64,000 bases of DNA from Cycas panzhihuaensis. Its lineage: Eukaryota; Cycadophyta. The stretch is from the NCBI GenBank assembly GCA_023213395.1, contig CM041465.1, positions 99,021,741 to 99,085,740 on the forward strand, in the 5' to 3' direction. The position numbers and the translations under genes are program-made. Below, in pieces: positions 11,297-21,013 of this stretch; position 1 is the stretch's first letter; each line of letters begins with the position of its first letter. The notes under the pieces are model-generated. The model was given only the letters and a program-made list of their open reading frames with translations. It ran no database searches and was not told the origin of the DNA.

Positions 11297-13717
11297 CCGC
11301 TTGTGGGAGGCCGGATCGAGGCTGCAAGGTGCTGGTTGCTTCCTGTGGCCGTGCAAAAATGAGGCCTTCCTACCCTTCGGATGGTCGGGAAGGAAAGGGA
11401 AACCTCGCGCGTTGCGACTCCCCAAGGTAATGAGAAGGCAACGAGGAGGGCAACAAATCTAACGTGCGATAGGTATGAAGCAATGTGTGGCTGAGGGGTA
11501 CAACATAAATGGGTTTTCTATTCCTATGTTATGTAAAGTGAAGAAACAATGCGGGAAAGTAAATGTAAAGTAAAAGATTATTTTCCTTTTCCTTAATGCT
11601 TCCTTATCTTTACTTATCTATTACAGTAAATGTAAAAAAAGATAAAAAAGCGTAAAGAAAACACGAAAGAAATGCGAGGAATACCTGGATCCGGCGTTCG
11701 AGTATAAACACAGATTCTCCTTCTGGGTTGTGCTCCTTCCTTCCTCCCTCCGCGCATGCAACATTGATCAACGGTGGTGAAGGGGGTCCACTTACCTCCC
11801 CTTGAGCATGCAAGGACTAAATAAAATGAAAGGGCGAAAAAGGAACACAAAACTAAAGGAGAGAAATACCGTGTGGGAGCCGGCCGTGATGGGTTTGTCT
11901 TCTTGCGCCACCTCCTCCAACGCGATCCTGCAAACAAGTGGAGAGAGCACCTTCCTCTCGGGAGAGAGGCTACAAAGTACGGCAAAGATATATGTGTATG
12001 TATGCAAACGAAATCAACTAAGATAAATAATTTAAGCTATGCACCAGAACGTAGTAAAAATGAAACCAAGGTATGCGAGAAGCATATACACTGTCATGCA
12101 CCATAAAACATACTACACGGGACTGAGCATAGCCTCGGGATGGCTAACTCACCCACGGGAGGTCTCCACAGGGTTTGGGTAGGAAACGCTAGCGGGTAAC
12201 AAGGTGGAGAAGGGTAGTAACAGGTTACCTATACCAAGTGGAAAGCTCCAACCAAATCTCTTAGGCTTCCCTAGCTCCGTTCCCTAAGAAAACGTGGATG
12301 GTAAAGGGAGAGAGGATAAGGGACGGAACCCTTGGGGAGAAGGACGACAATGGGGGACGGAACCCCACCTATCTCCCTCAAACCCTCGTGTGAAACCCTT
12401 TACACCGGTTAACTCAGAAAAGGGTGAAAGAGATAGCTTAGAGGGAATGGGTAGATCTCAAGGAAAAAACAAGAAAATACCTCTAATCTAGAGCAAAGCT
12501 ATGAGAGAGCCACAACTAGCTAAGATCACTTTCATTTAATAGCAAGGGAACTAGTAAAGAAAGTGGATGCAAGTGAGTGAAATGAGCTTGCAAGTAGAAA
12601 ACAAAAACCAAGGAAAAAAGCACCAACAAGAAACAAGAAATACCTTGGATGAGAGGGGCATGCATGCATGCACTTGGCCACTTGGAGCAGCAGCAACAAA
12701 CGATGTCTAGAGGCTGATTCTGAGTGTTTCTTGCATGAGTGTAGATGGGAGAAGCTCCATGCAAGTTGAGAGCTGAAAGTTGATCCTTGGAGTAGCCTTT
12801 TTAGTGAAGAAATCCCTTGGATCTTTGAGCATTTGTAAGGGAGAGTGGAACTTGTTGTGGAGAACGGTAGGGGGCAGCAATGGCCCTACAACTCCAGCTT
12901 ATGGCAGCCCACTTCACCTCTATCCAACTGCTGTACATGAAGTTCTCTGATTTCTGTCTTTTCCTTGTGTGTTTTTTGTGGAGAGTTTCTCTTAGAAGTC
13001 TTGGAAAATGAGCTCAAGAATGATGCAAAAAAAAGAAAAAAAGGTTTTTATCTCTTGTTCACAGTAAGTGAATGTTGGGGGCATTGGGGCGCCCAGTAAA
13101 TGCGAGCCACGCAATTCCGTGAAAAAATGTGGAAACTGTCGCATGGTTCTCTTTTTAAATTTCGAGCAGGTTGTCTGCGCAAACTCTACTGCATCAGCAA
13201 ATTCTGATCGCTTAGTTTACCGCGGTATCAACCTGAAATTTAAAAAAGAGAAAAATAAAAAGAAAAATCAGGTTTTGAGGTAAGAACAAAGACTAAACAT
13301 GAATTCCATCAGTTGGGGGAAGGCCCAGGCAGTGGGCAAGTACCCAAAACAATGCAAAGAGCCCTAGCTAAGGGTTAAACCGGACTTAGGAAGGACTGCA
13401 ACATACGCGACATGTTGTAACAAGAACAAACAAGCTGGCGGAAATAATCCCGGGAAACTGTGGAGACATCATGGGTGGTTGTACGCCATACAGGGTGTCA
13501 CATTCGCTGAGGAATGCCCCCGCTGTGAGTCGTCATAGGCTAAAGTCGTGCCGTTAGGCACATGCATTATGAGCAGGCAGACAAACAAATGCATGTAGGC
13601 AGGCATATGTCAATCAAACTACTCTAAATTACCTTAATTAACATAGGTAAGAAAAGTAAGACCATATACCTGAACAAACCTGGGTCGATGCGTCTCGAGT
13701 CCATTCCCGGTGAAACA
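11297..13717 (-). repeat. Element B 3' LTR
   Basis: Minus strand start TGTTTCACCGGGAATGGAC at 13717. 11430-13710 is nearly identical to 24800-27060. Compared with the 5' LTR it has lost the last 85 bp or so, and the GGTACC part of the palindrome near 13190-13225. A likely TATA box, GATAAAAACC, lies near 13045 (minus strand). Confidence 0.88.
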
Positions 13718-14019
13718 TCGCCTCGGCAAGTGAGCCTCACCGCCGGGCGTAATGTGATGGCGAATGCTGTCAATCAAAGATATGAGTAGCACATGCATAT
13801 ATATATAAAACAACAAAGAGTGGCATGTGGACCAAGGGTGTAGGCGAGTGTCAGCGAACGCATGGACAGGGAGACGAGACGAGGACAACATAGGGCACAT
13901 GTGTCACCTAAACATCGACCTGGAACTAAAATAAGCAGTAAAACGGGATGCCCCCATTGCCAAGGTGCAACGTGAAGTAAGAGGGCATCCAACAAAGTAG
14001 AGCAGGCACATCTAACTAA
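13718..14019 (-). other. Element B spacer before the 3' LTR
   Basis: About 300 bp between RNase H ORF and LTR. The sequence next to the LTR reads GAGGCGA on the minus strand, the position of the polypurine tract, though it is less purine-rich than in A and D. A short AT run lies at 13797-13808. No gene seen. Confidence 0.5.
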
Positions 14020-14462
14020 TCAGAATCGAAGGCTTGGGCACGGCTGGCAAGGCGAGGTCTCGAGGCGTGTCTCAAGGATGAGACGGACGAGACTGTCAGC
14101 CTCAGCATTGAGGTGCCTCGAGATATGCTGGATATCCACTGACGAGAAACAAGCGTAAGAGACTCACAGCGGCAGACGCAAGGGTTCTCAGGTGAGGGCA
14201 TCGCACCTGGTAAACCTGGGTGAGATGGGACACCACAACCTGAGAATCGTAAAATAACACAATAGAACCACGATGGAAATGGAGAGCATCAGTAAGGGCT
14301 TCAATAACGGCCGTGTACTCGGCTTCGTTATTGGCAGCCTCAGGAAGAAAGACCCCGGAACGCAAGAAATCGTGTCCGGAGGGGCTGTGAAGAATCCACG
14401 CAGCGGCGGAAGGTCCGGGGGTTGCCGCGACTTCCACCATCGGCAAAAGCGAGAAGAGATAT
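14020..14462 (-). pseudogene. Archaeal-type RNase H ORF of element B
   Basis: The frame begins at 14462, where the start codon of the sister copies is ATA, so the start is lost. A one-base indel follows the DGGSRGN motif. Downstream the frame is clean: WILHSPSGHDFLRSGVFLP, EAANNEAEYTAVIEAL (catalytic Glu), IVLFYDSQVVVSHLTQV (catalytic Asp), then DIQHISRHLNAEADSLV, the C-terminal RNase H motif, and a TGA at 14020. The Asp, Glu and Asp of the active site and the terminal Asp are all visible. It lies in the sense direction of B, 3.9 kb beyond the integrase stop, with the antisense accessory gene in between. Confidence 0.8.
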
Positions 14463-14990
14463 GCCTGAATACTAAGCTCTGGTAATCACACAAATAGCAA
14501 TGAAAGCAAAACAAAGACTCGAATGGCAAGCGCAAAGGGGCCGAGAAGGGTAGGAGGACCTAACAATGAGGTTACCCTAGAATGAAAGCAAGCAATCCGG
14601 CCACTGGCTGAAAGTGGGCGGAGAAAAGACGCCCTGGGGTGCCAAAGGTTGCTTGGGAAAGCAAAACGTGCCCCCAGACGGGGGGAGCATTTCCTTTCAG
14701 AACGCCAGGGGTGAAAAAGGGCTGCAAAAACGAGTACAGGGCGACGAAACAAGCCAAACGAGTATAAACTCGGGCATGCACGGGAGCAGTGCGTAAAACA
14801 ATGCAGAAGGGCCTTGGCGAAAATGCGATAAACAGGCGCCATAAATGCCCTTGCAAGAGAGGGCAAAAAGGGCGTCCATGGAGCACAATGGGCGACAGGG
14901 CCAGAAGGTAAAGCCTACCAGGGAAATGGGACGGTCCCAACGACTGTCACGGAGCCAGAAACGGAAGAAGTGCCCACCGGGGCCCCCACC

Positions 14991-14998
14991 TATATAAG
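14991..14998 (+). promoter_or_regulatory. Candidate TATA box, antisense accessory gene (B)
   Basis: TATATAAGAAAAAC, 632 bp before the accessory-gene ATG (15630), preceded by GGGGCCCCCACC. Conserved in orientation and context in A, C and D. Confidence 0.6.
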
Positions 14999-15495
14999 AA
15001 AAACTAATGAAAATTGGATTCATTTTCACTGGCTCTCGTGCGAAACCAGAGCCTCTTCCTTACGACGTGGAGCGCTACCCAATTTCAGAGGCACGCAGGG
15101 GACGATCCGACCGTCGGATTCGAGCGAGGAGACAGTCATCACGATCCCAGAGGCGAGATGGCGACAGTCAGGCCGGATCCAGTGAGTGGATCTAACGTAA
15201 CCTCCGTCATTTCGAAATTTGAAGTTTATTATTTTTCAATTAATTTTTAATGCATTTCATGCCCCTTATGGGCGATTAGAGGCCTCTCGGAGTCCGAATC
15301 GACCGGAAAGAGGCGGGGACACAGGCATTAGCGACCACGGTCCCGGTGGGCCCCATGGGGGGTCCACCACAAAAATTTCTAATTTTTCTAGCCCAAAAAC
15401 CCCCTTTTTAGGGGTTCTTTGTGATCTTCTTGACAAGATCGCGCAAGTGATTTTGGTCCAGATATCGCAGGGGAGGAGTGATCGCCATGGGACCT

Positions 15496-15529
15496 GCTCC
15501 AAATTTAGCGGTACCACTAAATTTGGAGC
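15496..15529. repeat. 34-bp GGTACC palindrome in the accessory-gene leader (B)
   Basis: Perfect 13-nt arms (GCTCCAAATTTAG and CTAAATTTGGAGC) flank a central GGTACC with one mismatched pair (C/A) between arm and centre. It lies 100 bp before the accessory-gene ATG. As RNA it could form a stable hairpin; as DNA it is a dyad site. Confidence 0.8.
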
Positions 15530-15629
15530 GGTCTTGTGAGCGAACATCGAAAAAAAATAAACAAGGGCCAAACAAATTGAAAACTAGAAAAGACAACCAG
15601 ACAAGCAGCTAGAAGCCTAGAGGACTGCT

Positions 15630-17586
15630 ATGAGACTAACTTTGACTGACTTTGATGAATGCGGCGATTCTGTGATGGATAACTGCGAAAATGTCGGCAT
15701 GCCCATCCTGAGTTACCTGGAGATGGCGACAGAGGAGGACAGGGCGACCCTGAAGAGATGCGGCCTGTACAAGGCCCTGAAGACCCCCTAGTTCGCATCA
15801 GATCAGCAGCTCCTAGTAGACATAGTGTCGCACTGGGACAGGAGGAGGCACGTATTTCACTTGCCTCAGATAGGAGATATTACTGTCACCTCAGAGGATA
15901 TTAGACGGATCCTAGGGGTGCCAGCGACAGGGAGACCCGTGAGACTGAGGACGCTGCCTAGCACCAAGGCAGCACACAGGGAGGCAGCTCAGCTCCTCAC
16001 GGGGGCAGACAAGTGGCAGCGGAGGGGAGCTCCCCTCTAAACAGTTCTTATGTCAGGGATTCCTCGGGTGAGGAAGCTCATCCTATTATGCATTCTGTTC
16101 CGGATTTCCCAGAAACAGAACTACAGGGAGATTCCAGGAGGATGGGTGGATGCAGCGCACCGGTGTGAGGCCAGCGAGAGGATGGACTAGGCCACTCTAG
16201 TTGCGGCGAACCTCGTCGCCCAACTAGATACGATCAGGAGATCAGGCCGAGGAGGATTTTCTTCTGACACATTCTTTGCAGGTGTTAGTTTTTGATCATT
16301 TTGTGGCGGTGGGCGTAGGCAGAGGGCCATTCCCCATAGCGAGGTGGGCCCCGATGGTCCACAGGTGGCAGACTAGATTCTGGGGGACAGAGGACCAGGC
16401 CCATGACCGTCGGTCGGTCAATACGACATCACTCGACCTCCTCACTCGGCCATTACATGAGCACCCATACAGGCGGTGGTGGTGGGGGAGTGATGACGGA
16501 GTAGGAGGAGCAAGAGCACCCATCGACGACAGCGATGACGACGATGACGATGGAGGCGATGGTAGCAATGACGGTGGAGATGGGGCCGGCCCACCACGAC
16601 CTGCGGGGGAGGCAAGTCCACCACAACCATCAGGAGCTCCTGAGACGAGCAGGGCAGCCGAGACCAGGGGATGGAGGCTACGGATCGTGAGGAGATCCGG
16701 AGAGGCGAGGGTCGAGCCAGTCCCTACTGGAGACAAGGCAGAGGTAGAGGATGCATCTGAGGATGAGGTACCGGTAGCTGGTGGAGAGCCAGGAGAGGGG
16801 GACGTCGCTCGATCAGAGGATCTGGCAGCCATGGCAGGTGAGACCTAACCGTTTCCTTAGTCGTTTGACATCCAGATAGATTTTGATTTCATTTTATGAT
16901 ATACATCGAGGATACACACTGACATATGGCATGTTGCCTTGGCAGGAGTAGTAGAGGTCCAGTGGCTGGTCGAGGCCATGGTGAGGGAGTTGTTCCCTCA
17001 GGTCTACGCAGAGGGGTAACCGCCCATCCAGGCGGAGGACGCGCCCAGATCGGTGGGAGCCTACATGCAGGCATTCACCCTATTGGTGAGAGCGAGAGAC
17101 ATCTGGGCTACAGAGACCCAGGAGCACATGGCATTCCGGGGGCAGCTACAGCGAGAGCTCGACGTGACCAAGGGTGAGCGAGATGAGCTGCGTGGACGGA
17201 TTCAGGCCTTGGAGGCTCAGGGCGGGCCAAGAGGAGATACAGAGAGCAGCACTCACCTTGCAGTCCTAGAGGAGACCCTTAAGGCATCGGAGGAGAGGTT
17301 TAGAGCTATCGAGGAGGGACTCCGAGGCGAGAGGAACCGCATCCAGGTCCGCTACGACCAGCTGGTGGCGCAGATGGTCTCAAGGTCGAGCAGGAGCCGC
17401 TCACACACACATACGGCGGCTACGACTCCGAGACGGCCTCGGGACAAGGAGAGCGAGGCGGGCATCTCGCGGAGGCCCAGGAGGAGCCTCGCAGGGATGT
17501 GGTCCACAGGAGAGGGATCACACAGACTAGGAGATGGGACCCAGGGTCTGGATAGCAGCAGTAGATTAGGAGATACATATGTATGA
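15630..17586 (+). pseudogene. Antisense accessory gene of element B: PMD-like domain, acidic linker, coiled coil; one intron
   Basis: Runs opposite to gag-pol. Exon 1 (15630-16837) encodes a PMD-like region: LLVDIVSHWDRRRHVFHLPQ, ITVTSEDIRRILGVPATGRPV, then IPRVRKLILLCILFRIS, then FPIARWAPMVHRWQTRFW and SLDLLTRPLHEHPYRRWWWG, then a linker with a run of Asp and Pro/Ala-rich sequence. A GT-AG intron (16838-16945) follows. Exon 2 (16946-17586) gives VQWLVEAMVRELFPQVYAEG, a heptad-rich coiled coil (about 17140-17370) and a basic Ser/Arg tail ending GDTYV. Frame joins across the intron (phase 1). Stops occur in exon 1 (after KALKTP, after RGAPL, after RMD), in exon 2 (TAA after YAEG; CAA in D) and there is a +1 indel near 16260. 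Known precedent: the antisense gene23 of maize Grande. Function unknown; a nuclear protein is a guess. Confidence 0.75.
16838..16945 (+). other. Intron of the accessory gene (B), 108 bp
   Basis: Donor CAG|GTGAG and acceptor TTGCCTTGGCAG|GA. The exon frames before and after match, so removal joins them in phase 1. Introns at the same place: D 27699-27811, C 44123-44229, E 63477-63591. All keep an ACATNTGGCATGTTG-like stretch near the acceptor, although element copies differ widely elsewhere. Confidence 0.75.
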
Positions 17587-18149
17587 TTTTGATGGGAAAG
17601 CGCAGGCCTCCAGGGGGTCATATATAGACTCACATGATTGTACTCCCCCTGCAAGGATCCCGGCTTCCCACATACATGATGTACTATGACATTTTGATAT
17701 ATATATATACATGGGGTAATTAGAACCCCATTTTGACATGAAATGGTGTGTACCATGTATGATAGAGATAGCATATATGATTTACTTTTGTAAATGAATA
17801 TTTTGTATGTTGCAAATATGTAAATATGTTGTAAATGAAAATATGTAAGTATGTTAATATGTTGTAAATGCACGCATGTGTTTCCTTCCATGTATAGCCA
17901 TATGTCTAACAGGAACACACACATCCACTGTAAGCCGAGGTGATCGAGAGGTGTGAGGTTAGGAATATAGCGACATGCACGTCCACGGGGGAGCATAGCG
18001 GATTATGCGAAGGAAACGACAGGCACGAGAGGGGAGTGATGATACTCCGCAGTGTCGTCCTAGTCGAGGGATGCCCAAATAGGAAGACCAAGGTTCAGAG
18101 AGCATGAGGAGCAGGTTCCGTGGGAGGAACCAGGAAGAAGAAGAAGAAG
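17587..18149. other. Region between convergent accessory gene and pol (B)
   Basis: About 560 bp after the accessory-gene stop and before the hairpins. It is AT-rich, with a TA run at 17698-17711 and repeated TGTAAATATGTT-like words at 17800-17870, and would hold the 3' ends of both convergent transcripts. The same region in D (28417-29041), C (42931-43525) and E (62398-62871) is recognisably similar. No gene seen. Confidence 0.55.
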
Positions 18150-18291
18150 CCACCTTAAATTGCCATTCAACCCGTGGTTGGGAGGAATGGGAACATTTTA
18201 AAATGGTAGTTTAAGCTCATTTCAGAGCCAGAATCCATCTTAAATTGCCATTCAACCCGTGGTTGGGAGGAACGGGAACAATTTAAAATGG
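18150..18291 (-). repeat. Duplicated post-pol hairpin (B), 85-bp period
   Basis: Two direct copies (18150-18206 and 18235-18291) of the hairpin that follows pol in every element. Each has arms like CCATTTTAAATTG and CAATTTAAGATGG on the pol strand around a CCCATTCC...GAATGG inner stem. Other elements have one copy. The duplication unit includes some flanking bases. Confidence 0.75.
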
Positions 18292-18337
18292 TAGTTTAAG
18301 ATCATTTCGGAGCCTGGCGAAGAAAAGAGCAGAAAGA

Positions 18338-19567
18338 TCACGCGTAAAATTTCTTGAGGAACTTTCCATTGACCGCTTTTTCAAATTCCAAGCCATCTAA
18401 AGTGGCAATCCTATATGCGCTGTTATCGAGACTTTCGAGAACGACGAAGGGGCCTACCCATTTGGGCTCGAACTTGGCCAAGCGGTCGTAAAGATACTCC
18501 AATTTGAGGACGTGGTCCCCAGGATACAAAGGACGAGTACGAAGACGTTTGTCGTGTGTCCTTTGCAAACGGGCTTTCGCAGCGAGGTTTGCTTGATAAG
18601 CCGCTAAGCGCTTCTCATCCAGGGCTTCGAGGTCCAGGAGGCGAGCCTGGCAAATAGACTCCTCGTCGATGAGGCCTCGAAGGGAGACCCGAAGAGAAGG
18701 GATCTCCACTTCCAATGGGAGTATTGCCTCGGTTCCGTAAACTAACGAGAATGGAGTCATCCCGGTAGCCATCCGGATAGAGGTACGGTAAACCCATAGG
18801 GCGGAAGGGAGCTGAATGTGCCAGTCTCTTTGAGACTGGGCAACGGTTTTCTTCAAGATGCCAATGAGCATTTTGTTGAAAGATTCAATTTTCCCATTGG
18901 CTTGGGGGTAATAAGGGGATGACGTCTTGTGCGAGATTTTGAATTTCTCGCATAATTCATCCATTTCCTTATTACAGAAGGGAGTCCCATTGTCCGTAAT
19001 CAGGATGTCTGGAATTCCGAAACGGCAGATAATATACTGGTAGACGAAGGTGGCTATCATCTTACCAGGGGTAGTAGACAGGGGGATTGCCTCTGCCCAT
19101 TTAGTAAAGTATTCGTTAGCGGTCAGGATATATTTATGCTATGCGGAAGATGGCGGTGATATAGCCCCAATGAGGTCTAAACCCCATTGGGAAAAAGGCC
19201 ATGGAGACACGATAGGGTGCAACGCCTCGGAGGGTATATGGGAGATGTTGGCGTGCTCCTGACAATGCCGACATCTAAGGGCACAAGCGTGGGTGTCATT
19301 GAATAAGGACGGCCAGTAGTAGCCCATACGGAGGATCCTTTGGGCCATGGATTGGCCCCCAAAATGGCCCCCACAAATGCCATGGTGGCATTCGCAGAGT
19401 ATTTGGTCTGCTTCGTCAGGAGCGACGCAGCGAAGCAGGATCGCATCGAAAGATCTCTTGTACAACACCCCGTCCACGAGGAGGTGTTGCCTAGCGATGT
19501 ACCTGGATCGTGACTTAACCTTATTGCTGGCTTCAGGGCAATATTCTTGCTGGGTCAGATATCGCAT
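18338..19567 (-). pseudogene. Integrase of element B
   Basis: Integrase inserts the cDNA into nuclear DNA. The N-terminal zinc module is seen as ECHHGICGGHFGG and CRHCQEHA (HHCC), followed by HPIVSPWPFSQWGLDLIGA (first catalytic Asp), ILITDNGTPF (second Asp) and QANGKIESFNK (Glu), then the C-terminal KWVGPFVVL and ending LKKFYA with a stop at 18338. The frame is interrupted once near 19138, where a TAG follows PPSSA; D and E also have imperfect sequence here. Otherwise both halves are long and conserved. It is the last domain of pol; 751 bp separate its stop from that of the convergent accessory gene. Confidence 0.88.
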
Positions 19568-19689
19568 AATGTCACCATACCACTCGCTGTCGGTGAGTGG
19601 GTGAGGGGAAGCATCTTAAACAGTCATGATGAGCTCGTCCGGGAAAGAGTCGTCAACGAGAATGCCTCGCGTTGGGAATGGCGGCATCG

Positions 19690-20967
19690 GCCAACTGTTC
19701 CGCTACTATCATTCCCTTCTTCGACTTCCTATTGACGACTTACAAGTTGAATTCTTGAAGCGTGATCCCAACTACCACCCTACTGTCAAACCGGCGGGTA
19801 AGCAAGTAACGCAAGGGATCAGATTAGATGATCACCTTGGTCGTATTACTGAGCAAGTAATGCCGAAATTTCTTGGTCGCGTGGACCAAGGAGAGGCATT
19901 CCTTTTCGGCGGGAGGATAGTTTAATTCAGTGGCAACAAGAGTGCGGCTGATGAAATAAATGGCCCTCTCGGTTCCCGAATCGTCCTCCTGTGCGAGCAT
20001 TGCGCCCAGGGATTTGTCGGTTGCCGAGGTGTATAGGATGAAGGGCCTATCGAAGCGAGGAGGCGCCAGCGTAGGGGCGGAGACGAGAGCTTGCTTGAGC
20101 CCTACAAAGGCCTTTTGGGTCTTGTCTGACCAGACAAAAGGGGCTCCTTTCTTCAATAGGTTTGTAAGAGGCTTGGCGTTTATGGCGAAATCTGCCAAAA
20201 AACGCCTCAAGAAACCAAGCCTGCCTAGAAACGACTTAATTTGTCGTTGGGTCTTAGGCGGCGGCATGTCAAGGATTGCCTTGACTTTATCCAGATTGAT
20301 CTGGATTCCTTGCTGAGACATGAGGAAACAGAGGAGTTTGCCCGAAGTAACGGCAAACACGTATTTTAGTGGGTTTAAACTAACATGGTACTTGCGGCAT
20401 CTTGTGAAGATGGCGCGCAAGTCGGAAAGATGATGGGCTCTAGAACGGGAAAGGCCCATCATGTCGTCCATGAAGACCTCCATCGTGTTGTTGATGAGGT
20501 CATGAAAGATGAAGTGAATGGCTCTTTGATAAGTAGCCCCTACATTTTTAAGACCAAAGGGCATTGCCTTGTAGGCAAAGGTACCCCATGGCGTCGTGAA
20601 GGTCGTCTTATGACGGTCTTTGGGAGAGATTTGAATCTGGTTGTAGCCGGAGAAGCCGTCCATCAAGGACATAACCCGAACCCTAGACGATCAATTATTT
20701 GATCGATGAAGGAGAGGAAATTGTCCTTAGGACAATGACCCTTATGTCGCGGAAGTCGACACAAATGCGAATGGTCCCGTTCTTTTTAGTAACGGGGATG
20801 ATATTCGATACCCACTTGGGGTAGTCGATGGAGGAAATAAGTCCCGCTTCCAGGAGCTTCTCAACTTCCATCTTAACGGCAACTGAAAGCTTCGGGTGAA
20901 GGGGCCTTGCCTTGCAGGCGAGCGTTAGGAAAGGTCGTAAGGTTATACGTGACGATGGAGGGGTCAA
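19690..20967 (-). pseudogene. Reverse transcriptase and RNase H of element B
   Basis: RT fingers and palm: PKLSVAVKMEVEKLLEAGLI, YPKWVSNIIPVTKKNGTIRI, CVDFRDI (first catalytic Asp), SLMDGFSGYNQI, PFGLKNVGATYQRA and VFMDDM, where FMDD replaces the usual YVDD. The connection includes FLGRLGFLRRFLADFA. RNase H follows (DRPFILYTSATDKSLGAMLA, YFISRTLVATELNYPPAEKE, LVHATKKFRHYL). The two parts are split by a small deletion near 20690 that shifts the frame, and the end of RNase H toward 19690 contains stops (after NARHS). Together they copy the RNA into DNA and remove the template. Confidence 0.88.
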
Positions 20968-21013
20968 TGCCCTTCATATCTGAGTAATCCCATACGAAAA
21001 CATCGTGGAATTC

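Larger units (their letters stand above)
14463..15629 (+). promoter_or_regulatory. Element B accessory-gene promoter and leader region
   Basis: Contains the GC-rich block GGGGCCCCCACC, the TATATAAG box (14991-14998), the conserved GGATTCATTTTCAC stretch, and near 15410-15530 a C/G-rich segment followed by a 34-bp GGTACC palindrome. Minus-strand frames here (14486-14866) are not held in frame across copies and are not called. Confidence 0.5.

Noticed and set aside
11614-12026. Overlapping frames at 11614-12026 and 24967-25447 as a conserved gene
   Set aside because: Both lie at the same place in the two LTRs of B, and differ by frame-shifting indels; they are LTR sequence.
16240-16290. A possible second intron in the accessory gene (acceptor-like CTTTGCAG|GTG)
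   Set aside because: C reads straight through this point as coding sequence (44568-44900, minus strand), and A and D also continue in frame. A single-base insertion explains the frame change in B.
16296-16832. Long minus-strand frame opposite the accessory gene linker in B
   Set aside because: Ser/Pro-rich shadow of the Asp/Gly-rich linker on the other strand; the plus-strand frame is the one conserved in C, D and E.
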